64,000 nt of DNA, taken from positions 62,001-126,000 of the forward strand of contig JAJEKV010000196.1 in the NCBI GenBank assembly GCA_021234155.1. Reading direction: 5' to 3'. Each line of letters begins with the position of its first letter. The stretch's first letter is position 1. This document shows positions 53,992 through 64,000 of the stretch, in pieces. This DNA is from Isoetes taiwanensis (taxonomy: Eukaryota > Streptophyta > Lycopodiopsida > Isoetales > Isoetaceae). The position numbers and the translations under genes were made by a program. The notes under the pieces are model-generated. The model saw only the letters and a list, made by a program, of their open reading frames with translations, did no database searches and was not told the DNA's origin.

Positions 53992-56900
53992 GCGACCATT
54001 GATGCCATCATTGATGTTGCATGTTACACAACTGCTTCTAAACTAACTTATAGCTTGGAAAGAAAACCAATGCACCAGCAGGAACTACTTTTAAAATTTA
54101 TTGCAGTGCAGCTCCCAACTCATCCTGCAAATATCTAAAAGCATTCTCAAAGCTCAAATATAGTGTTGTTAAGTGCCAAGCGCGCAATAAAATTACAACT
54201 TAGCTCAGCGCTTAGTAGTGCTGCGCCCATAATGAAAGTTCAACTTAGCTCAACATAATGGTAGCCACATGGGAAGATCATAGAGTCAGACCCTTGCATA
54301 TGCAGGAGTGCTAATCACTCATTTTTCATTTATGATCAACAAAGCCCTGCACTACTGCTGCTGATTAGCATGCTGCCATCATTTCAAAACAGACCTTCGC
54401 CATCATTCCTGCTACCCAATGGCAATGAGTATATTTGATCTGGCTAAACTGATTCCACATACTACTGAGTACTGACCTTTAAATGTTCATGAGAGCTCTA
54501 GAAATTGTCCAAAACCTACAGTGTGTTGACCACTCGAGAAAGTGGTCTTAAAGCCATGAGGATACGATTGGGAGAAATAAAAAAGTTAAAAGGAAACAAA
54601 TCGCAAGTATATATAGATCATAAAATGTATGGCAAAAAGATAGTGTTTAAAATGGCCAAAGGGTGCAAAATGAAGCTAAGATTTAAACAATCAAAGAATT
54701 ATAGCAGGAACTAGTTGCCTAGCCTGAGATCTGACTCTTGGGCTCCATTTTGCCATAAAAGAGTTCTGCATCATAGCAATTTGGTGCCACAGTAAACAAT
54801 GCCATGGATGAGACTTGCTATATATGGCAGGCTATAGGAAATGACATGCGTTATCAATTCAAATGACATGTACTTACAAATGTGCCTCAAGCTAACACCA
54901 AATCCATTTTTCCTAGTGCTTATGAAATATCTACAGCATTTCCTGCAAACAATTGTTGATTCTTTTAATAACTGGAAGAGAATGAGCATCTTGAACGTAT
55001 TGGCAAATATACAATTAATACCTTTGGCTCTTTTCACAAAGCATGGAAGAATGAAAAGATATCAACCGCAGATGACACTCAACTCATTTACTGGTAGAAT
55101 GAGGGTGATATGATCCTTCATGCTTAAGGAGTACCATTTAGCACCAAGTAAGAAGTGATTTGTATAAGGATGTTTTATAATGAAACATCATTTCATTCTT
55201 ATCTACACTCACCTTAAATGCACTTGCAAGCAGCAATTCACAAACATTGAACTTGCTTCTTATAAAATAGCCAAATATGTTGGAGAATAGAAACAAGAAA
55301 AGAGACAAAATATTAGCTTTCATCGCCCCATTATTAGTTCTCAAAAGACCTTCAAAATCTGTTGGCTGTAATAAATTTGTTCTATAGGTTGGATGTAATG
55401 AGAGTACGGGCTATAGCATTTAACTTGTAATGGATTTAATATTAGAAATTGCATTACATCATGTGTACCTTGCATGACATGGGAGATAAAAAAAATAAGC
55501 TTGCAAAGAACTTACAGTCTCAGCTGACTGAGCAGATGCCAACTGAAGATAGTCTGCAAACACACATGGCGAAAACACGTAGTTGACCTTACAGTGCAAT
55601 GCAAGCAGATGCTTCTTAAGAATGCAAGGCTACCTCCAAAAGAACCTAAAACATAGCTGGCCAACCACACCATGCATATGCTCAAAGTGAATTATAAAGC
55701 AAAAGATGGGGACCTATAGATACACTATGTTGGGACCTACCATGTACGTATAACTGTTAGGATGCACTCAGTCCAATCCAGGTACACTACATACATCTTT
55801 TACTCGGTCTCGAAATTGAACCCAGCGTTACTAAAAGAGATGTATGCCAAGCACCTAAGTAGAATAGAATCGAAGGCTCTCTGGATTATCTGAACCCCGG
55901 GTGCTAGCCTTTTCCAATATGGAATGAATATAGCTGGAAATTTGTTGCAAAAATATGTGCTTCTCTAAGCAATGGTACAGAAAATGCAAACAAACATAAC
56001 AGATAGCAATAAGACATATAGACCTACGAGTTCGGTAACTTTAACTAAATGTACCTCCCATCAAAGCAACATCTTGCTTAGGCAACTCCTGTAACACACA
56101 CCAAAGCATACTTGATCAGAAAATAATGGCCACTTAGAAGTTCACTAATCTCATCCCAGCTGTGATGCTTTGATTTTGGGCACAGTCTTATATGAATTTG
56201 GTGAAGAAGTATCTACATTAGCCTGATCAAATTTTGCAGTTTGGGACCTTAGAAGCATATCATGTGATGGCAGTGAAATAATAAGTTACACGTCCATTTT
56301 GCAGATTAAAGAGAAATAAAAAATACCAGAGCTAATAAGGACTTAATAGCATGATTACCAGAATAGAGATTTCTGCTAGATATCTGCATATGAGGCTACT
56401 CTTTGACACTGTTGTTACTGGGCCCTGCAATCGCCTCTGTTTGCAGCATCTAAAAAACTAATTCATCATATCCCCATGGAGGTCCATGATAGAAAAATAC
56501 TTAGAATGGATGATTTCGTAATGACATCTCGTCGGCCTTAAAGATGCACCTGCATGCTTCCAAGACTTTAAAGAAACATGCTCACTCAAGGCTTTCTATG
56601 AGAAACTCTATGTTGGATGTAAACAACAGACTTAAACTCTTGCCTCTTCTTGTCGCAACAAGAGAATTGATTATAAAGGAAGAAGTCTGTAGATTCTCTC
56701 ACCTTCCTTGAGTTGCACTGCTATGCACCTATGTCTGAAAGAAAATCATTGCATAGTACAGTATCCTGCATGTTGCAATAAGACAATTGTTGAGCATATA
56801 ACGATCCCAGAAATCTTTTAGAGGTCTAAAATTCAAATACAGGCTTCTATTAGCTACATACCCGAGATAGAGACTGATTGAGGTTGGATTTCCCTGTATG

Positions 56901-58020
56901 AAATGCCCGAAATATGACCCAAAACATAGAGCACATGAGTGATAGAGAGTTTAGATGGCAAGAGAGCTAAAAGAAACCTTACCTGGATGAATAAAAGGAG
57001 CAACTAAGTTCTATTGCATCCGACTCCTTGAATTGGAAGAATTAGGAAGGACTATCGAGTTTAGAAGAGAAGGCCAAGAAACATTTTAGTCTTTGTAAAA
57101 AGTGCAACTTGCAACCTCTACAAAAAAAAAAACCAACTACTTTACGTACTCCTCACGTTTCAGCTTTTTGTTCTTTATAATGCAGATGTGGACTGATTGA
57201 AATTCTTATCTCCTAAAGGGGTACTTAGTAAAGAGAAGCCTGTATATACATGTTATCAAAGAGTTCTTATCGAAAGGGAAAGTCATGCTTTTCATTAAAA
57301 ATACAGATTCCATTTGTACAACTTTAAGAAAGTGCTTGAATCAAATGCGAGAACTAGTACAACCATTCATTTAATTGCTTATGTTTCACCCAAACTCTTG
57401 ATCACCAAAATACCAAGACTAGCACATGTGCTTGCCTTTCAAAATATAGAGAGTCGTAGATCAGATCAAAAGCGGTAGGTTTAAAAGTATTTACAAGCCC
57501 GATTTAAAGCGTCTGATGTGTTTATCTTTATGGATTCACAACCTATATCATGCGCATCTCCAAAAGGCATGTAGATTAAAGTTCCAGAGTGCTTTAGTTG
57601 AACAAATGTCGATTGTTTGAAGCTCTCAATCAGCACATCCATTCATAAGGCATCCATAATAGCTACTAGAAAACATGAAATCCATGTTACCTCCTGCTTG
57701 ATCAACCCGGCACAATCATTAGCCAAATATGGGTAATCCCGCAATGTTTAGTACAATCATTAGCTAAATATGGTTAATCCTGCAATGGCCATCAAGTAAG
57801 CAAGGGAGATAAGACACCTACGGTTTTATCCTCCTCTTTTTCTACAATAGTTATGGAAATACATGCCTAGGCTACAAGTAAAGAATAACTATTATGATTT
57901 TAGTCACAAACCAAGTAAAGTAAAATGCATTTTTATGAAAATAAACATGAAGAAGATTTGTCATGGGGTATCAAACTGGAAAAAAACAGTAACTCAATTT
58001 TAGCAGCCAAAAATTGTGAA
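53992..58020. other. Unassigned, intron-like AT-rich region
   Basis: No frame is convincing, and no repeat family of this window recurs in it. The gene at 58.0-58.8 kb lies just downstream on the minus strand, so introns and small exons of that gene may fall here. Small phrases repeat near 57725 and 57765 (CCGCAATG, AGTACAATCATTAGC). Confidence 0.35.
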
Positions 58021-58026
58021 ACATAC

Positions 58027-58850
58027 CTATATATCATCGTTAAATAGCATGCTCGAGTCCAACATGCTTGAGTCTAACATGCTTGAGTCTAACGAATCTG
58101 CTGCTCCATCAACCTCAAGAATCTTTTCTTTGTTGGTCTTATGCTTTGACAGCTTATATTCAACTTGATACTGTTGATATTCTTGATGTTCCAATACAAC
58201 ATTGAAAGGGGTGCCAAATATGATCTTGAATAGCTCTTTTTCGGCCTCCACATCTTCCACTATGCTTGCAACCTCAAAGGGAGTTCCAGAGTGGCAGTAT
58301 AACTTGGATAAACCACCACTCGCCTTTTTGCAGCCTTGGATATAACCTTTATATTTACCAATTTTGAATGGGCGGGATACTTTATCCACGCCTTGTATCT
58401 CGACTACACATTCTTGAGAGCAATTTGCTAACCACCCAAAGAAATCCCCATCATGATATTTCATTGTTTTCTCCAACAAATGTTCATGAACAAAATCTAA
58501 GAAAAATCTCTTAATCAACCTCTTTTGCTTGAATGAAAGTCCTTCAAGAACAACGACTCTTTTTCTTAAGAGTTTAATCTCCTCAAACAACGACTCTAAA
58601 GTAAGAGGCTTGATCTTTGATGTATTTCTGGCCTCGTTCTCCTTCTCTCCATTCTCATCATTATAAGAAAAAAAAAACTCCTCAACTGGAGGACTATTAT
58701 CTAATTCCTCTCTCTTAACCTCAATTGTTTTGGCCTTCAATATCGACCTTCCCTTCTGATACTGGTTAACTAGACTTTCTCTAGTGATATGAGATGGTCC
58801 TCTATCGAGCCCGCCAAAGGGCGTGGAGATGGCGGTAATATAGACATCTG
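58027..58850 (-). CDS. Unassigned nuclear-type protein exon (~270 codons)
   Basis: The minus-strand frame is open from a splice-like acceptor at 58851 (pyrimidine-rich, then CAACAG) to the stop near 58027. The start listed inside it (58740) is a TTG, so the real protein begins in an upstream exon; the joined part reads VYITAISTPFGGLDRGPSHI before it. Features: acidic/basic N-terminal linker, a coil (LTLESLFEEIKLLRKRVVVL), basic KQKRLIKRFFLDFVHEH, then a globular part with ECVVEIQGVDKVSRPFKIGK and KLYCHSGTPFEVASIVEDVE, and a C-terminal triple LDSSM repeat. The middle loosely resembles a Plus3-like RNA-binding domain, not enough to assign. It is the best candidate for a live gene here. Confidence 0.5.
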
Positions 58851-58859
58851 TTGAAATTG

Positions 58860-59500
58860 AAAAGGAGGAAAGAACTTAACTTAGGTTAACCGTGTAACGA
58901 AACCAAGAGATTAGTTTTAGATGTCAACAACTGATAAGGGGAGAGCTTTACTAACCCCTGGAGCATACGGCGACCAAAGCTTAGAGGTCAACAACTGGTA
59001 GCCATGGCAACAACCATAGTAAAATCTAATTTTTGGGCTTAATATGGCGGAAGTTTAAGGCGAAGGTGTGTATTTGGAGCCAAAAAAGTGGAGTCGAAGG
59101 AAAGGAATGAAAGCCACTTTAATGGGCTAATGAGGTAAACGTTAATGCTCAACGTTGGGGTGACTTTAATGGAAGGTCCCATTAATGGTGATACCATTCT
59201 CAGGTATCCTCCCAACATGGGTAATATGGTGACATGGAGGGTGTCCACAAAGACACGCGTGACGTGACATGGGCAAAATGACGCAACAGTCCGGGTTGTA
59301 CGTACAACCAGGAGAGTGTTACACCTCCATTTACCAGCAATGCCTCTATAAACTGTAGCCCATTCCAAAATCAATTTTTTCAAAAGCCACTAGTCGCAAG
59401 ATCGGCCTTCAAGATCCAGGATAATAATATATGGCACTCTTAGCCCAACAAGCCTGCAAGCCTCAAACAAAAGCTTACAAGCTTATATCATAATGTGCCA
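58860..59500. other. Intron or upstream region of the 58-kb gene
   Basis: The minus-strand frame 59383-59039 has no motif and low credibility. I see nothing else I can support. Confidence 0.35.
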
Positions 59501-59504
59501 AGCA

Positions 59505-59765
59505 TCATGCTTCAACTTGAAAAAGGAAAGAGAAAAGAACAATCAGTCCTGTAAGCAAAGAAACTAAAGCAAGAAAGATGAATTGGCCCTTCAAGAGCTC
59601 CATTGGTTGCTTTTTGGGTTGCCCGAAGGGCAAACCCTTGCTTTGATGGGTGATGGCATATTCTTGTTTAATGGTTTGGATTGTTTGGTTATGGCGATCC
59701 GACAATCCTTGTAATTTGGTTCTCTGCGTTATTCCTTCACCCAACAAGGGCCTCAGGTCGTTCAT
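59505..59765 (-). CDS. Small C-terminally membrane-anchored protein or exon
   Basis: An 86-codon frame from an ATG in fair context (GCGGATGAAC). It is polar for 60 residues (DLRPLLGEGITQRTKLQGLS ... KQEYAITHQSKGLPFGQPKK), then has one hydrophobic helix (FIFLALVSLLTGLIVLFSFL) and a five-residue tail (FQVEA), the layout of a tail-anchored protein. It could be the last or only exon. No family recognised. The DNA for GLPFGQPKK contains the palindrome GGGTTGCCCGAAGGGCAAACCC (59619-59640). Confidence 0.4.
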   Translation of the reverse strand: MNDLRPLLGEGITQRTKLQGLSDRHNQTIQTIKQEYAITHQSKGLPFGQPKKQPMELLKGQFIFLALVSLLTGLIVLFSFLFQVEA

Positions 59766-61290
59766 CCGCGCGAGGGCACGTTAGGGTGAGATCTAAGAGT
59801 TCACTGGAACTGAAGTATCTTTGATAAATATATGATATTAGCAAGGTTTGAACCCTGAACCAAATGCACATTAACTTGACAAAGCTAGACCTATACTACT
59901 GACTTACCACATCTCTCAAATATGACTAATTAACACCTAGAAAATAAGTGTAAGGGCAACCCACAGTGCGTTAGCACCTTATTTATCAAGCTTCAGTCAA
60001 TAAAACCAGAACACTGTTATGGTGCAAACCCACTAGAGAAGAAATCCGCCAAATACGGAACTCACCCAGCTTTGGCGAGTCATGCTCAAATTCAAGAACA
60101 TGGCTTCTAGAAGCCTTGGCCGTTTCTTAGTAGGCAAGAACAAGCATTTGCTCCTGAGTCGTGTCCAAGAACCCGCCGTGTCCAAGATTCTATTCCTGGA
60201 TGATTGCCTCTCACTCAAACCTCCATGTCCTAACTTCATATCCCAAACATGGAAAAAAATGCCAAAATAAATAAGCAGCAGTCCACATCAAAAACCTATG
60301 ATTTGAAATTAATACATTCCAAAACCTTAGCCCAAACCTTAAGAAGAGTAAAGTTAAAATACAAAAAACCAATTTCTGGCGTTATATAATATATAACGTT
60401 GATTTTTTTCAAAACATGTAGAGTAATTGTATTTTGGCTCATGAAGATGGAGCCTAAGGCAACGATTATCTTTGGCACCCGTGACAAGCAAAAAGCTATC
60501 ATAAGGCCTGAGAAATTTTAAAGCACGAAGGGGTGAGACTATGAGATATATTAATTGTGTCATTTGAATTGTTGCCTAAGGAAGATAGTTTTGGGTTGCC
60601 CCAAGGGCTAACCGTAGGGGTGGATGCTACAAAGTTCTACGATTTAGGCGGTGGATATGTGGCCTATATCTGATTTGGACGGTGAGGATGTGGCCTAGAG
60701 CTAAGGGAATCGTAAAAGTGATAATTCTTTTGCTTACAAGTTTTTTCTATTACGGGCTTGGGTTTCTTGAAGTGAAATGATCGTTAACTGGGAGTATTAA
60801 CAAGCTAGTATGGTTTCTAATTTTCTACATAATGCTTAAGTGGTTACTTTTAGAAATGCTTCTTGAACCCTCATGAGGGAAATCTATGGTCACAAACTTC
60901 AGTATTATTCAACACATAGGATGGTTTGTTAGGCATTTGCGTTCATACCTGAAATTTTCATTCAATGTTAAAAAGTTAATGGTTCAATTCTGTCTTTCCG
61001 GCATACGAAATGTAGCATCTGTGCCATCTCTTGGTCAGGCCTTCCGTTATCACTTAGGAGGCCGACAAATGGCGCTCTATTAAAACTGAATTGTGCGGGG
61101 TTCTCTTCTTTAAGAAGCTGTATTATCAGATACCTAGATACCCAAAGAACGAATACTAATGACTAATTCTAGTTGAGCACTACCATATAAGAGACTCAAA
61201 AGAATACAGGGTTAATGGCTCATTGTGTTCTACGTATTTCCCGGCATAAATGTAGCGTCCGCTCCATTTATTGGCCAGGCCTTTCTTATT
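59766..61290. other. Unassigned spacer
   Basis: I see no supported gene. A phrase like AATGTAGC.TC.G..CCAT.T.TTGG.CAGGCCTT occurs at 61009-61045 and again at 61247-61283, a small duplication upstream of the promoter. Near 60585 GGGTTGCCCCAAGGGCTAACC resembles the palindrome at 59619. Confidence 0.4.
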
Positions 61291-61294
61291 ATAC

Positions 61295-61463
61295 ACGCGT
61301 CTTCCCCTGCATTTCGTATTCTACGCGTCTTCCCATGCATTTCATATTCTACGCGTCTTTCCATCTATAAATAGAAAATCCGAACCATTGCCACTCTGCA
61401 TTCCGCGTCCATTGCTTCGCTCCGCATCATTCGCTCTGCATCATTCAGCTCGAAGTAAGCCTT
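61295..61463 (+). promoter_or_regulatory. TATA promoter with three ACGCGTCTT repeats
   Basis: ACGCGTCTTCCC(C/A)TGCATTTC units start at 61295, 61323 and 61351 (28-bp period), followed by CTATAAATAGA at 61365-61375, a canonical plant TATA box. The start site would be near 61400. The following 60 bp (TCCGCATCATTCGCTCTGC and similar) look like a 5'UTR and are cut at 61464 by the LTR. The displaced continuation is proposed to be 22490 onward. Confidence 0.6.
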
Positions 61464-62324
61464 TGTTAACATTGACCCCAGCCCCAATCAATGTTATACC
61501 AAGGCCCCGGTGTAAAGCTAACAGACGCAGCGTAGTAAAGGCTGGACTTCGGTGTGACCTAAAAAACGCGCCACCATAATCGAAATGGATTAAGCGTTAC
61601 CTTTGGCACCAGCGTCAGCCCGATCGGCGCCACCACATAGCGAGCCGGACCAGTGTGCCATCGTTACCTTTGGCGCCCGATTAATCGGCTGGATCGGCGT
61701 TGATTCAAATCATAAAGAGGCGTGGTCACCATCGGTTACACGAATGGCGGGGATCGCGGTTCTCCGCAGCTGCAGCCTACCTTGACCTAGGATTAAAGAT
61801 TGCTGCATAGATTTTGCCTTAATAACCGAGGAAAGTACTAATGATTAATCACTTTTTGGAGCTATATTTAGTGGATGCAGTTGAAGACCTAAGTTTGGGA
61901 TCAGTGTTTCCACTCACGAATTCTGGCCTCGGCGTTGAAGCCTTGGCGATTTGATGAACATCTGATTTCCAGTTCTTGAGCGGTGCTTGGACTGGTTGAT
62001 CTGTATTCTTCTCTTTTATGAGATTCGACTTAGTGCCTTCAGTATTTGTGTTCTTATGAGCTTTTTATCTTATGATTCATTGTGTTTTATCACTCGCTCA
62101 ACAGAGTTGTTTTACAAAAATGTTCTCTGAGTTCTTGATGAGTTGAGTCGAGTGAGTCAGAGTTCCATTTCTTGCTCTGAGTTGGAGTATGATCATTGTC
62201 ATGCTATTGTCCAAAATCTCGCGTGACACCTCTGTTCCACAGGTCGAGCTCCATCAGCGCAAAGAGTCATCACTTTGCTGCTGAACCCGCTCCTGGTGGC
62301 TTGACCCAAACCTTGGCCAAAACA
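61464..62324 (+). mobile_element. LTR of family L844, 5'-type copy
   Basis: 861 bp, TGTTAACATTGACC to GGCCAAAACA, homologous to 21646-22489 with several substitutions and indels. A PBS-like sequence follows directly, so this is a 5' LTR. The left flank is GCCTT (61459-61463). Its interior then continues to the window end. Confidence 0.75.
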
Positions 62325-62325
62325 C

Positions 62326-62342
62326 TGGTGCAGATTGCCGGG
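62326..62342 (+). promoter_or_regulatory. Primer-binding site of the L844 element
   Basis: TGGTGCAGATTGCCGGG stands one base after the LTR; TGG start and position fit a tRNA primer-binding site. tRNA species not identified. Confidence 0.55.
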
Positions 62343-62389
62343 TTAACCTCATTATTTTCAATTGGTTGATGCATTTATGACATTTTACT

Positions 62390-63331
62390 CCGGAAGAAAC
62401 TGTTCGACAGGCAGCAGCATGCATGGAGCGACTTATTCGGCAAAATTCTTATTCACATGGTGCTCCATGTTCCCCACCACGACGTTCTTTCGCTTCTGCT
62501 CCGGACTTAACTGAGCCTTTTGCTTATCCTCCCGGATCCCTTCCAGGGTCCCCCAATTGAACGATGTTTCAGGATGATTTCCTTACGACCTCCAGCACGT
62601 GGTATCATCAGAATACTACTGATCCTCCTTCTGGAGCTCGTTCACCCTACTTGTCTAACAATGGCTCTCCTCCACCCCATTATCTTTCCTTCTCATCATG
62701 TTGGTACTCAACCTCTAGATGATTTTGCACTTCCGCCCTCCGCTGTTCCCTCTCAACCTTCATGTCCTCCTTCCTATCTTTGGAGCTTCCCCTCCACAGG
62801 GCCAGTCCTCCTCACATGTTTACCCGCCCCCCACACATACCGCCACTTCGCAACCGGCAGCTCCAGGTTATCCTGCCAATGGGCCACCTGCCGCTCCTCC
62901 TGCTGTGCATACTTCTTATTATCAACCACCCTCTCCTGCCGCTAAGGGCGTTTATTATCAAAAATGTTTCAGCCCCTGCCCCTCTAGTTGTTCCTCCGAT
63001 AGCTCCTTCCGCTGCTTATGCACTAGCAACTCCGATGGCCGCACCAATTTACTACTCTAGTCCTCCTCCGGTTACAACCGCCGCATCTCACACTGCCCCT
63101 CCTATGCCCACTACACAACAGCCTCTACCACCTTCCCCAACTCCTATTTACTTCACCACTGCTCCGCCAGCTCCAACTGTTGTGCCCCCTCATCCGCAGA
63201 TGCCGCCTGTCACTTACTCTGCTCCTGCCCCGCCCACGGTGTCTCTCCTTGTACCCCCTCCACCAGTTTATGGTGTGCCAATTGCTTTGCCCCCGCACTA
63301 TTTTCAACAGATCTATCTAGATGGTAACTAG
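62390..63331 (+). pseudogene. Proline-rich gag-like protein of the L844 element
   Basis: Coding sense shifts between frames. It starts EETVRQAAACMERLIRQNSY, then PPRRSFASAPDLTEPFAYPP (about 62395-62540), continues as GASPPQGQSSSHVYPPPTHT and YPANGPPAAPPAVHTSYYQP (62780-62940), and ends in the 63331 frame with VSAPAPLVVPPIAPSAAYAL and PPPPVYGVPIALPPHYFQQI. The composition (Pro, Ala, Ser, Tyr) is like an extensin or a proline-rich gag. Its position after LTR and PBS favours gag. At least three frameshifts. Confidence 0.5.
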
Positions 63332-64000
63332 ACTAAATCAACACGAATAATTATTTGCCGTTTCCGCACGGGGAACCACAAGTTGATGATTGAACAGGGC
63401 AGATGGCAGCGACCGATTGTACCAAGGGAACAAATGCCCGACATCTGCGCCCATGATGGGGCAAGATGGCCACAACTAGACTAGGGGTTCAGGTCGGGTC
63501 ATGACATTAGACCTAACTAAAACTAGGTGGGCGGCATTAGCCATCAAGGAGATCTTTGGATATGAATGAATTACGGGAAGAAGGATCGGTAGGCAACCGC
63601 TTAATTTGGATCTGGATCGGGCCACAATCATTGAACATATATCACTACTAGGATTGTATCATCTTTGGGGAGTGGTTTTTTCCCACCCACATTGTGAGTG
63701 TGACGTTCCCCGCTAATATACGGTATTTATACTTGTATTATCGGGCCACGTTACGAGTATACGGCAATTAATTGACATATACCTCTCCAACGTGTAAGTT
63801 GCACCATGGGGGTGAACTTATTTTAATCCAAAAGTAGTCACATTTAACCTTTAAATGTACCTACCTAGGATGGCGCCAAGTGTCAACTTTTAGGACATTC
63901 AGATGAAATGCCCTAAAAGTGTCTATTAAAAGGGCTCTAACCCTAAAAGTGCCCTTTTCCTCGATTCGCGTGCCCTAGATCTGCGCCCACTTCGAAGGAG
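63332..64000. other. Element interior or spacer, unassigned
   Basis: No gene recognised. It could continue the L844 internal region beyond the window. A CCCTAAAAGTG phrase repeats near 63911 and 63940, and the ACATTTTAAAGG-type words near 63840 are unremarkable. Confidence 0.35.

Overview
This window looks like repeat-rich intergenic DNA from a large land-plant nuclear genome. The evidence is tRNA-derived SINE heads, LINEs with AP-endonuclease and YADD reverse transcriptase, a Ty3/gypsy-type element, hAT-like MITEs, a bulb-lectin receptor-kinase fragment, a plant-like TATA box and intron-like splice signals. I see no rRNA operon, functional tRNA, CRISPR array or prokaryotic operon. The SWIM-type transposase remnant and the LINE types make me think of a fern, lycophyte or other non-flowering lineage, but that is an inference. 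Very few intact genes are visible: a short coiled-coil ORF (22.5 kb), a minus-strand exon of about 270 codons (58.0-58.8 kb) and a small C-terminally membrane-anchored ORF (59.5 kb).

Layout. 0-5.4 kb: a 440-bp repeat (inverted relative to a copy near 53.6 kb), tRNA-derived modules, a LINE RT fragment, and a LINE 3' end with a 15-bp target-site duplication (TSD) that itself carries a 321-bp MITE. 5.4-16.8 kb: a minus-strand LINE RT gene split by a 9.0-kb GC-rich DNA element. That element has a 4-bp TSD (CATG) and a degenerate transposase with a SWIM zinc finger; removing it with one TSD copy restores the LINE reading frame. 16.8-21.2 kb: a plus-strand LINE (ORF1, endonuclease, start of RT), interrupted by a second 321-bp MITE with a CATG duplication. 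21.2-22.9 kb: an 844-bp LTR and the coiled-coil ORF. 23-24 kb: a gypsy fragment that runs into a (GA)n tract.

24.6-38.7 kb: three elements lie head to tail in T-rich DNA. Each starts AGCA.. and ends ..GCTAG, with an inverted repeat that is terminal at the left and about 10 bp internal at the right, as known for Helitron2/Helentron-type elements. The middle one holds a 1.7-kb polypyrimidine tract; the third holds a broken G-type lectin receptor-kinase ectodomain. 40-45 kb: a LINE 3' end with an (ATTCT)n tail, a cluster of small inverted-repeat elements, a 47-bp-arm hairpin, a threefold palindrome, and a broken gene with a DGQHS motif. 45-48 kb: minus-strand gypsy remnants carrying a SINE. 49.36-53.58 kb: a young LTR retrotransposon with LTRs differing at one position, TSD CCTCC, no gag or protease seen, and a broken pol.

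54-61 kb is mostly unassigned low-complexity or intron-like DNA with the minus-strand exon. 61.3-63.3 kb has a TATA promoter followed by an 861-bp LTR, a primer-binding site and a frameshifted proline-rich gag-like region. The two large LTRs (21.6 and 61.5 kb) have matching outer flanks (GCCTT), which suggests that the promoter at 61.4 kb and the coiled-coil ORF at 22.5 kb were once joined. Most of the biology here is transposon layering, and several insertions can be ordered in time by their duplications.
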